Both the position numbers and the translations under genes were made by a program. Source: Clostridia bacterium (lineage in GTDB: Bacteria > Bacillota > Clostridia > Christensenellales > CAG-917). Taken from it: a stretch of 12,396 nt of DNA. The stretch's first letter is position 1; every line of letters starts with the position of its first letter. The stretch is from NCBI GenBank assembly GCA_017500745.1, contig JAFVYE010000073.1:1-12396 (forward strand), read 5' to 3'. The notes below the pieces were generated by a model, which worked only from the letters and a program-made list of their open reading frames with translations, made no database searches and was not told the DNA's origin. Shown here one piece after another: positions 1-5,702 of the stretch.

Positions 1-2239
1 AATAGAAGGCAGAGCCGCCAATGGTGGTCACGCTGTCGCCTATGGTCACGCTTGTCAAACTGGTGCATACAGAGAAGGCGCTATCGCCAATGGTGGTCAC
101 GCTGTCAGGGATGGTAATGCTTGTCAAACTGGTGCAATATGCGAAGGCACGCTCGCCAATGCTGGTCAACTGGCTATTCGCTCCGAATGTCACGTTTGTC
201 AAACTGTCGCAATCATAGAAGGCAAAACCACCAATGGTGATCACACTATCAGGGATGGTGACGCTTGTAATTGCTTGACCTCTAAAAGCGTATGCAGGAA
301 TTGATGTCACGCTGTCGGGTATAACCAATTCTCCTTCAACAAGCTTGCCATCAATATACAAATTGTCTGCGTAATACATAGGATTTGCAGAAGAATCTCC
401 AAGTGTTATGCCACACCATCCTGCAACATCACCATTATAATACACACTTGTCAAATTGTCACAACCGAAAAATGCGCTATTTCCTATGCTTGTCACACCG
501 TCAGGGATAAACACCATTCCAATTGCATCATTGTCATAAAAAGTTCTACTGTTTATTGCGGTGATTCCATCAGGGATGACAACATCGGTTGCATCTCCTT
601 TGTATTCAACCAATTCACATACATTTCCTTTGGTGTAGAGGACAAAGCCGTCTTCGTCCTCGGAAAGAGTTGCATCTCCCGTCATATCATAAATACGATC
701 CGCATATTCGGCGATATATCCGTGAGTTGTCTCGCCCGCCACGATATCCAAAGATGAGTAGTTGAATATGGTCTTGATGCTATAACAATATCTGAATGCT
801 TCTACCCCAATGTTTGTCACTTTATTGGGAATACTTATGCTCGTCAAACTATAGCAAAATGCAAACGCATAACTGCCGATCTCTAAGAGTTGGCTGTCGT
901 TGCCAAACGTCACATTTGTCAAATTGTCACAACCGGAAAATGCGTTATTTCCTATGCTTGTCACACCGTCAGGAATGGTCACACTTGTCAAACTCTTGCA
1001 AAATTCAAATGCATAACTGTCAATTGCTGTGAGTTGACTTTCATTTCCAAAAGTCACACTTGTCACAGCACAACCTTGAAAAGCGTTTGTAGGGATTGTT
1101 GTCACACTGTCGGGAATTTTCAACTCACCTTCAACAAGCTTGCCATCAATATACAAATTGTCTGCAAGATACATAGGATTTGCAGAAGAATCTCCAAATG
1201 TTATGCCACACCATCCTGCAACATCACCATTATAATACACATCTATCACATTACTTCCGCTGAAAGCCAATTCGCCAATGCTGGTCACACTGGCAGGAAT
1301 GACTATGCTTGTCAAACTTCTGCAATTATAGAAGGCACAATCACCAATGGTGGTCAACTGGCTGTTTTCACCAAATGTCACGCTGGTCAAATTGCTGCAG
1401 TACATAAAAACATTCTTGCCAATGGTGGTCACACTGTCAGGGATAACTATGCTTGTCAAACTGGTGCATTCATAAAAAGCATTCGTCGCAATTTCCGTAA
1501 CAGGATGCCCTTGATATGTAGACGGAATTGTAACATCTGATGCGCTTGTGATTATTCCGGTGACAGTATATTCATCCTTGCCAAGAGAAAATTGCAAACC
1601 TTCGGTATAATACTCGGCGGAGCATATTAAGCAATACTCATTATCCTCAAAATTGTGACCTGTTGCAGGCACCCCATCGGCAATATATGTGTCTCCACAG
1701 TGGCAAGTATAAGTTGTGTATCCTCTTTCAGTGCATGTTGGCGCTGTGACAGCAGGCACATGGTTGTGGCCTGTAGCAGGGATTTCAACGTAGGTTGTGT
1801 AGTCACAACGTGAACATGCCTCGTAAGCTTCCCAACCAACCTCTGTGCATGTAGGTGCTTGAGCATTGTGGTTTACAATGTCATGGTCAAGGGCATCAAC
1901 GGACTTTGTTTCTCTTGAAAGTTCATTGTTGCAAACGAAACAATACACTACACTGTCGTAACTGCCTGTTGTTGTACAGGTGGGTGCAATCTCATTTTCT
2001 TTCACTGCATCTGCTGCTGTATGCCCGAGCGCAGGCACTTCGGTTTGTGCCAAAAGCACCTCACCACATTTTGAACAATGCGCGCCCTCTGTCAGTCCCA
2101 TTTCTGTGCACGTTGCAGGCACTGCCTCGTCTATGACGACGTTGTGCTCGCACGTATCCAAATCGTTTTCTCCGCATGCAACAAGTGTCAATACAAGGAT
2201 AATCAAAATGATTGCAAGTGCTATTCCGTTCTTTTTCAT
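1..2239 (-). CDS. BspA-like leucine-rich-repeat lipoprotein, C-terminus outside window
   Basis: Open from ATG at 2239 to the window edge (746 codons, no stop), so the C-terminus is missing. Residues 1-22 form a lipoprotein signal: KKN, a hydrophobic stretch, then the lipobox L-V-A-C with C22 as the lipidated cysteine, so the protein should be anchored on the outer face of the membrane. Residues about 40-206 hold four repeats of the type P-T-C-T-E-x-G...C-x-x-C...P-A-x-G-H (the fourth has C-x-C) plus a final C-L-I-C. From about residue 224 follow roughly 23-residue BspA/LRR_5 repeats (S-L-T-S-I-x-I-P-D-S-V-T-x-I-G-x-x-A-F). Two islands starting Y-Y-N-G-D-V-A-G-W-C interrupt the repeats, and a non-LRR linker lies near nt 600-760. 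The start is supported by AAGGGGGG upstream and a good promoter. BspA-like proteins are usually adhesins or surface-interaction proteins; the ligand here is unknown. Confidence 0.9.
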   Translation of the reverse strand, partial: MKKNGIALAIILIILVLTLVACGENDLDTCEHNVVIDEAVPATCTEMGLTEGAHCSKCGEVLLAQTEVPALGHTAADAVKENEIAPTCTTTGSYDSVVYCFVCNNELSRETKSVDALDHDIVNHNAQAPTCTEVGWEAYEACSRCDYTTYVEIPATGHNHVPAVTAPTCTERGYTTYTCHCGDTYIADGVPATGHNFEDNEYCLICSAEYYTEGLQFSLGKDEYTVTGIITSASDVTIPSTYQGHPVTEIATNAFYECTSLTSIVIPDSVTTIGKNVFMYCSNLTSVTFGENSQLTTIGDCAFYNCRSLTSIVIPASVTSIGELAFSGSNVIDVYYNGDVAGWCGITFGDSSANPMYLADNLYIDGKLVEGELKIPDSVTTIPTNAFQGCAVTSVTFGNESQLTAIDSYAFEFCKSLTSVTIPDGVTSIGNNAFSGCDNLTNVTFGNDSQLLEIGSYAFAFCYSLTSISIPNKVTNIGVEAFRYCYSIKTIFNYSSLDIVAGETTHGYIAEYADRIYDMTGDATLSEDEDGFVLYTKGNVCELVEYKGDATDVVIPDGITAINSRTFYDNDAIGMVFIPDGVTSIGNSAFFGCDNLTSVYYNGDVAGWCGITLGDSSANPMYYADNLYIDGKLVEGELVIPDSVTSIPAYAFRGQAITSVTIPDSVITIGGFAFYDCDSLTNVTFGANSQLTSIGERAFAYCTSLTSITIPDSVTTIGDSAFSVCTSLTSVTIGDSVTTIGGSAFY
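333..446 (-). repeat. Internal duplication, copy A
   Basis: These 114 bp match 1128-1241 with only 4 mismatches and no gaps, at an offset of 795 bp (265 codons, so in frame). They encode the island between LRR blocks (W-C-G-I-T, then N-P-M-Y, then L-Y-I-D-G-K-L-V-E-G-E-L). The identity is much higher than between ordinary LRR units of this gene. Confidence 0.9.
1128..1241 (-). repeat. Internal duplication, copy B
   Basis: This is the partner of 333-446 (114 bp, 4 mismatches). The flanking sequence diverges at once on the low-coordinate-rising side, where copy A instead continues as a near-copy of 916-973. Confidence 0.9.
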
Positions 2240-2272
2240 GGGTTTCCCCCCTTCTAAACTTTTATTATTTAA

Positions 2273-2301
2273 AGTTTACAATGTTCCATCGCACAAGTCA
2301 A
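2273..2301 (-). promoter_or_regulatory. Sigma-A-type promoter of the LRR lipoprotein gene
   Basis: On the minus strand TTGACT (2301-2296), a 17-nt spacer and TAAACT (2278-2273) form a good vegetative promoter. The -10 box ends 33 nt before the ATG at 2239, and the RBS AAGGGGGG (2253-2246) lies between them. The site is inferred from sequence only. Confidence 0.7.
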
Positions 2302-2415
2302 GTTGGATATTGTGTTTGAACGCTTTCTATTGCAATATGACCTTTTATTTGACGTTTCGGCGGATTATATCCTTGGCATATCCAATTTTTAGATTGGGTT
2401 ATGAGGATTTTTCGC

Positions 2416-2443
2416 TTGATTTTTTGAGGGTTGGTGTTATACT
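2416..2443 (+). promoter_or_regulatory. Extended -10 promoter of mrp
   Basis: TTGATT (2416-2421), a 16-nt spacer and TATACT (2438-2443) preceded by TG-T, an extended -10 element. It ends 37 nt before the mrp ATG and diverges from the lipoprotein promoter, so the 240-bp gap serves both genes. No operator or riboswitch structure is evident in this gap. Confidence 0.6.
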
Positions 2444-2480
2444 ATTTGTACCATTCAAATTTCAGTTTTTAGGAGTCACT

Positions 2481-3302
2481 ATGAGCGAATGTACTCACGA
2501 TTGTAGCAGTTGCAAAGAGAATTGCTCTTCACGCAAACAAGATTTCCGTGAACCCGGCAACCCCCTCAGCAACGTCAAAAAAGTCATCGGCATTGTCAGT
2601 GGCAAGGGCGGAGTTGGCAAGTCAATGGTCACGTCTCTCCTTGCAGTCCTTTCAAACAGAAAGGGTCTTTCAACCGCAATCCTTGACGCAGACATCACAG
2701 GCCCCAGCGTGCCCAAGGCCTTTGGCCTTGTAGAGCGTGCAGAAGCAATGGATGAAAAAAACATCCTCCCCGTCCGCACCAAAAAAGGCATCAAAGTCAT
2801 GTCAATAAATCTTCTTCTTGAGGACCCTGCTCAACCCGTCATCTGGCGTGGACCAATCCTTGCAGGCGTTGTCAAACAATTTTGGAGTGACGTTGTTTGG
2901 GACAAGGTTGACTACATGTTTGTGGATATGCCTCCCGGAACAGGAGACGTCCCCCTCACCGTGTTCCAATCACTGCCCCTTGACGGCATCGTCGTTGTCA
3001 CCTCTCCCCAAGACCTTGTGTCCATGGTGGTTGAAAAAGCAGTCAACATGGCAAAAATGATGAACGTGCCCATCATCGGTATGGTTGAAAACATGTCCTA
3101 TTTCACCTGCCCCGATTGTGGCAAACGTCTTGAAATCTTTGGAGAAAGCAAGGTGGACGAAACAGCCAAACGCCTTGGCATAAACGCAGTTGCAAAACTG
3201 CCCATCAATCCCCAACTTGCATCTCAAGCCGACAGAGGCCTCATTGAACTCTTTGAGGGCGATTGGCTTGACAATCTTAGCGATGAAATTGAGAGGATCT
3301 AA
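2481..3302 (+). CDS. mrp: Mrp/NBP35-type Fe-S cluster carrier ATPase
   Basis: 273-aa P-loop NTPase of the Mrp/NBP35/ApbC family, which bind and hand over [4Fe-4S] clusters to apo-proteins in the cytosol. The deviant Walker A motif GKGGVGKS is at 41-48, the switch region D-I-T-G-P-S at 71-76, Walker B/switch II V-D-M-P-P-G-T-G-D at 148-156, and the cluster-bridging C-P-D-C at 210-213, which in the family holds a cluster at the dimer interface. The N-terminus has a compact Cys group (C4, C8, C11, C15), recalling the extra N-terminal cluster of NBP35 but with different spacing. The start at 2481 has AGGAG 5 nt upstream; the same frame stays open back to 1980, but that stretch runs antisense through the lipoprotein gene and its promoter. 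The next gene follows after one base, so the two are surely co-transcribed. Confidence 0.93.
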   Translation: MSECTHDCSSCKENCSSRKQDFREPGNPLSNVKKVIGIVSGKGGVGKSMVTSLLAVLSNRKGLSTAILDADITGPSVPKAFGLVERAEAMDEKNILPVRTKKGIKVMSINLLLEDPAQPVIWRGPILAGVVKQFWSDVVWDKVDYMFVDMPPGTGDVPLTVFQSLPLDGIVVVTSPQDLVSMVVEKAVNMAKMMNVPIIGMVENMSYFTCPDCGKRLEIFGESKVDETAKRLGINAVAKLPINPQLASQADRGLIELFEGDWLDNLSDEIERI

Positions 3303-3303
3303 T

Positions 3304-3549
3304 ATGAAACACACCTACAAAACAAGTGGCACTTGCGCCAGAGAAATCAACTTTGAAATAGAGGACGGCGTCCTCAAAAACGTGTCCTTTGTTGGCGGAT
3401 GCCACGGCAACTTGAAGGCAATAAGCAAGCTTGTTGAAGGCAAAAACGCAGATGAAGTTGCATCCCTCCTTGCAGGCAACACCTGTGGCTACAAGGACAC
3501 TTCCTGCGCCGATCAGCTGGCAAAAGCCATCATGAAGGCAAGCAAATGA
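3304..3549 (+). CDS. TSCPD domain protein (TIGR03905-like)
   Basis: 81-aa protein that I match to the small TSCPD-domain family (TIGR03905), related to the C-terminal tail of some ribonucleotide reductases. Visible signature residues are C11 in G-T-C-A-R-E, G-G-C-H-G-N at 31-36 and C-G-Y-K-D-T-S-C-A-D-Q-L from residue 61. The name-giving T-S-C-P-D reads T-S-C-A-D here, a Pro to Ala change. Four cysteines in 81 residues, and its place one base after mrp, fit a metal or Fe-S role, but the biochemical function of the stand-alone family is not established. The ATG lies just after the mrp stop (TAA-T-ATG is the junction), with GAGGATCT upstream as RBS inside the end of mrp. Confidence 0.87.
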   Translation: MKHTYKTSGTCAREINFEIEDGVLKNVSFVGGCHGNLKAISKLVEGKNADEVASLLAGNTCGYKDTSCADQLAKAIMKASK

Positions 3550-3553
3550 AAGC

Positions 3554-3580
3554 AACCACCGAACAATCGGTGGTTTTTTT
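3554..3580 (+). terminator. Terminator of the mrp-TSCPD operon
   Basis: A perfect 8-bp stem AACCACCG / CGGTGGTT with a 6-nt loop is followed directly by a run of T, 4 nt after the stop codon of the TSCPD gene. This is a typical intrinsic terminator. Confidence 0.9.
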
Positions 3581-3628
3581 CATCAAAATTCCAAAATCCA
3601 AAGCAAAATTAAAAACTCATCAAAATAG

Positions 3629-3657
3629 TTGACAACAAAACTCTAATAAAATATAAT
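3629..3657 (+). promoter_or_regulatory. Perfect consensus promoter for tRNA-Thr
   Basis: TTGACA (3629-3634), a spacer of exactly 17 nt and TATAAT (3652-3657), identical to the sigma-A/sigma-70 consensus at both boxes. The tRNA 5' end lies 19 nt past the -10 box, leaving a leader of only about 10 nt. Such strong promoters are usual for stable RNA genes. Confidence 0.9.
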
Positions 3658-3675
3658 AGAGTGGCTGTCAAAAGT

Positions 3676-3751
3676 GCTGCTATGGCTCAGTCGGTAGAGC
3701 ACATCCTTGGTAAGGATGAGGTCACCAGTTCAAGTCTGGTTAGCAGCTCCA
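3676..3751 (+). tRNA. tRNA-Thr (anticodon GGU)
   Basis: 76-nt tRNA with a full cloverleaf: acceptor GCTGCTA / TAGCAGC, D-arm GCTC...GAGC, anticodon stem CATCC / GGATG around the loop TTGGTAA (anticodon GGT in DNA, reads ACC/ACU threonine codons), T-stem ACCAG / CTGGT with the TTCAAGT loop, discriminator T and an encoded CCA. It is a single-gene unit with its own promoter and terminator. tRNA-Thr genes are known phage integration targets (P22 uses thrW), which matters because phage genes begin about 740 bp downstream. Confidence 0.96.
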
Positions 3752-3753
3752 TC

Positions 3754-3785
3754 AAATCCCACGATTTTTCGTGGGATTTTTATTT
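3754..3785 (+). terminator. Terminator of the tRNA-Thr gene
   Basis: A perfect 11-bp stem (3754-3764 with 3769-3779, AAATCCCACGA paired to its complement) with a TTTT loop starts 3 nt after the CCA end, and T-rich sequence follows. This is an intrinsic terminator. Confidence 0.88.
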
Positions 3786-3813
3786 GCCCTAACCATCCTT
3801 GTACTTCTTACGT

Positions 3814-3919
3814 GACGCGATTGGTCTATGACAACAATCGCTATTCCTTCGCTTCGCTCACTACAAGTCGGTTAGCATCCCATCAAACCAACAATGCTCG
3901 TGGACTTATATTTGCCCCA
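3814..3919 (+). repeat. 106-bp direct repeat, copy 1
   Basis: It matches 4065-4169 with one 1-bp gap and about six substitutions. The core reads ...AACAATCGCTATTCC, then CTTCGCTTCGCTCAC, then TACAAGTCGGTTAGCA. A shorter stretch at about 3784-3817 is itself echoed at 3911-3944 (TTGCCC, CATCCTT, TACTTCTT, CGTGAC), so the repeat units overlap in a tandem-like way. Not recognised as a named element. Confidence 0.85.
3864..3887 (+). repeat. tRNA-Thr 3'-end-like fragment 1
   Basis: CAAGTC-GGTTAGCA-TCCCATCAAA resembles the tRNA T-loop to just past the CCA end (3731-3756, CAAGTC-T-GGTTAGCA-GC-TCC-ATCAAA). Identical blocks of 6, 8, 3 and 6 bases are separated only by small indels. It lies inside copy 1 of the 106-bp repeat. 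It cannot fold into a tRNA arm, so if related it is a remnant. Confidence 0.45.
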
Positions 3920-4064
3920 CCATCCTTATACTTCTTTCGTGACCACGACGCAAAGGCCAACCAAGCGCTTACATTTGAGTTGGGCGTGCAAAGTGGACAT
4001 AGCCGTCCGTTTAGGGCTTTGCCCTGCAACTTGTTGCTTAACGAAGTTAAAACGGGCGAGCGTG

Positions 4065-4169
4065 GACGCGATTGGCTATGGCAACAATCGCTATTCCTTC
4101 GCTTCGCTCACTACAAGTCGGTTAGCATTCCATCAAGCCAACAACACTCGTGGACTTATATTTACCCCA
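4065..4169 (+). repeat. 106-bp direct repeat, copy 2
   Basis: Partner of 3814-3919, about 250 bp downstream. The 140 bp between the copies (about 3950-4064) are not repeated in this window. Confidence 0.85.
4114..4137 (+). repeat. tRNA-Thr 3'-end-like fragment 2
   Basis: Second copy of the fragment, inside repeat copy 2: CAAGTCGGTTAGCA, then TTCCATCAAG. It is slightly more diverged from the tRNA than fragment 1. Confidence 0.42.
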
Positions 4170-4276
4170 AAATGTTTGACACAAAGCCGTTGCGCTTGAT
4201 TGGCAGACTTGCCTGTTTTCTCTGTTTGCTCTTGACAATATAGTGCCATTTGCAGACGTTGTGTATGCAATATTGG

Positions 4277-4411
4277 ACACGATACGTGTATTTTTGCAAT
4301 GCAATGATACACGTTTCGTGTTTTTACACCCTCAAATACACCCTCTTTTGCCCTCATATTTCAAGATTTTAAGGTTTTTGAGGGTTTTTGAAACACGTTT
4401 CGTGTTTTTTA
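4277..4411 (+). repeat. Three ACACG-N3-CGTGT mini-hairpins
   Basis: Hairpins at 4277-4289 (loop ATA), 4309-4321 (loop TTT) and 4391-4407 (loop TTT, stem extended to 7 bp) share the arms ACACG / CGTGT, and each is followed by a T-run on the + strand. They could be weak terminators on the + strand or protein-binding inverted repeats. No gene reads into them on that strand except weak readthrough from the tRNA. Confidence 0.55.
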
Positions 4412-4490
4412 CAAAAATATGCGCCTTTGCGTTGCCCAACCTCACTTCGCCCACTTTTTGCAACCTCACTTACTTAAATTTGCCGTACTA

Positions 4491-4526
4491 CAAAAAGAAC
4501 GAAACGTTGACCGTTTCGTTCTTTTG
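4491..4526 (-). terminator. Terminator of the phage late operon
   Basis: A 14-bp perfect stem AAAAGAACGAAACG (4493-4506) / CGTTTCGTTCTTTT (4512-4525) with a 5-nt loop lies 18 nt past the stop of the last phage gene. In the minus-strand transcript it ends in a U-run, and A/T symmetry makes it plausible as bidirectional. It marks the end of the structural operon. Confidence 0.88.
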
Positions 4527-4543
4527 TTCAAGCATAGCTCTTT

Positions 4544-5581
4544 TCAGTCGTAGTACTTTTTGATTTTGTTGCCGTCATACTCTCGCTTTTTCAGCTCATC
4601 CATAAGCTGGTCATAGTAATTGCCCAGATAAAACCTCATATTGGGGGATGCTTTGAGGGCATCCACTGCAATGTCTGCGCTGAGCGACATATAAAAGTCA
4701 AATGCAAGCTTATATCTCTCGCTGTAGTTTTTCAATTTCTCTCCGCTGTAACCGTACTTCTCTTCATAGGCACGTTGCTCCTCCGCTCGCTTTGCCTCTT
4801 CCGTGCGCTTGTCGTCAAGATATTTGTCAATGTCCTTTTGGCGATCAAATTGATACTTGGCCTCCTTTTCATCAACTGCGTTGTTGAATTTGGTGTATTT
4901 GGCGCTGAGCGCGTCCCTCTCCTCCTTCAATTTGGCAATCTTGCTGGACAGCTCCTCTGCGTAGTGGAGGTCAAGCTCTTCAAGGGCCTTTTCACGCTGG
5001 GCAGAAAGAGCATCCATTTCGGCATTGAGCTTTTCTGCTTTGTCAAAAAACTCCTTGTCCACTTGGCTTGCAGTCTGTCTTTCCTCCACGTCCAAGGCAT
5101 TGGACAAGCTTGAAAGCACACTTCCTCTTGCCATACCTCTTTTGATGCTGTCGTTTTTTTGACGCTCTTGCATTTCCTTGTACAACTTGGTGGCGTCCTC
5201 TTGCTTTTGATTTCTGTCCTTTTCCGCTTGATCAAGGTCCTCCTTTGCAGAGTTGATTTTTGTGTTGAACTTGTTTTCGGTGCTGTTGACGTCCTTTGTT
5301 TTGTCTGCAGAGATTGCTTGATCCGCTCTGGCATAGATTGATTCATCGCTTTCGGGGGTGAACTCTATCTTTTCAAGGCCAAGGGTGGGCGGAAAAATTT
5401 TGTCAAGGTCAATGACCTCTTTTTGCGAGTTGAGATACTCTTGATATTGTCTTTCAAGTTCTTCAAGTTGCTCTGTCAAAGCGCCTTCTTGTTCAAGGGC
5501 GTTTTTGAGGTCCTCACTACGCTCCTCATCACGCTCTGACTTTGACTTGAACACTTCTACGATTTCATCCCAAAGTCCCAT
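4544..5581 (-). CDS. Coiled-coil phage virion protein, candidate ejection (internal) protein
   Basis: 345 residues, extremely rich in K, E, D and Q. Predicted coiled-coil segments are near 20-55, 101-145 and 165-285. Between the last two sits a small-residue segment, I-K-R-G-M-A-R-G-S-V-L-S-S-L (about 146-159). The C-terminal 55 residues are more mixed and aromatic (Y-K-L-A-F-D-F-Y-M..., ...K-K-Y-Y-D). No transmembrane segment is seen. The position after the tail-hub gene is where P22 keeps its needle and ejection proteins (26, 14, 7, 20, 16), so an ejection or tail-associated role is inferred from context; composition alone would fit many helical proteins. The RBS AAGGAGG lies inside the end of the preceding small gene, with the start 1 nt after its stop. 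It is the last gene before the operon terminator. Confidence 0.8.
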   Translation of the reverse strand: MGLWDEIVEVFKSKSERDEERSEDLKNALEQEGALTEQLEELERQYQEYLNSQKEVIDLDKIFPPTLGLEKIEFTPESDESIYARADQAISADKTKDVNSTENKFNTKINSAKEDLDQAEKDRNQKQEDATKLYKEMQERQKNDSIKRGMARGSVLSSLSNALDVEERQTASQVDKEFFDKAEKLNAEMDALSAQREKALEELDLHYAEELSSKIAKLKEERDALSAKYTKFNNAVDEKEAKYQFDRQKDIDKYLDDKRTEEAKRAEEQRAYEEKYGYSGEKLKNYSERYKLAFDFYMSLSADIAVDALKASPNMRFYLGNYYDQLMDELKKREYDGNKIKKYYD

Positions 5582-5582
5582 A

Positions 5583-5696
5583 TCATTCCTCCTTTTGTTG
5601 CTCTATTGTTTTTTCAAGGTTTGTCAATTTCTTTTCAATCCTTGCGATTTTTGCTGTCAACTCCTCAATGAGTGAGTAAATTTCTGCTATGTTCAT
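5583..5696 (-). CDS. 37-aa coiled-coil peptide
   Basis: A small ORF, MNIAEIYSLIEELTAKI... to ...EQQKEE, filling the gap between the hub and the coiled-coil protein. Regularly spaced I/L positions (I-x-x-L-I-x-x-L, then I-x-x-I-x-x-K-L-x-x-L) predict a single amphipathic helix able to form a coiled coil. Its AGGTGA RBS overlaps the stop codon of the hub gene, and its own end carries the RBS of the next gene, so it may act partly as a translational coupler. The tight packing and clean heptads argue for a real gene; its function is unknown. Confidence 0.7.
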   Translation of the reverse strand: MNIAEIYSLIEELTAKIARIEKKLTNLEKTIEQQKEE

Positions 5697-5702
5697 ATTC
5701 AC

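Larger units (their letters stand above)
3786..4490. other. About 700 bp gene-poor spacer between tRNA-Thr and phage operon
   Basis: No reading frame here looks like a protein: the open frames on both strands run through repeats and lack RBSs. It contains the 106-bp direct repeats, the tRNA-3'-like fragments and three mini-hairpins listed separately. The part from about 4170 to 4270 shows nothing I can name. The location, directly between a tRNA gene and a phage late operon, suits an integration junction or degraded mobile DNA. Confidence 0.6.

Noticed and set aside
890..1540. 216-codon plus-strand frame rich in Cys and His
   Set aside because: It is the antisense shadow of the LRR repeats; the minus frame is continuous from a lipobox start and has regular LRR periodicity.
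2377..2404. Imperfect inverted repeat (CATATCCAAT / ATTGGGTTATG) upstream of mrp
   Set aside because: The stem is short and mismatched, there is no T-run, and no known operator or riboswitch is recognised.
1980..2480. Upstream extension of the mrp frame to an ATG at 1980
   Set aside because: It runs antisense through the signal peptide and Cys repeats of the lipoprotein gene and through both promoters; the ATG at 2481 has AGGAG and starts the usual Mrp N-terminus.
3814..4169. CRISPR-like array
   Set aside because: There are only two long repeat copies about 250 bp apart, with no short regular repeat-spacer pattern and no cas genes.
3707..4243. 178-codon and 101-codon plus-strand frames over the tRNA and spacer
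   Set aside because: They start inside the tRNA gene or the repeats, have no RBS and have no protein-like composition.
4233..4262. TTGACA at 4233 as a promoter
   Set aside because: No acceptable -10 box lies 15-19 nt downstream, and no gene follows on that strand.
3786..4490. Insertion sequence or transposase remnant
   Set aside because: No terminal inverted repeats, target duplication or transposase motifs could be seen.
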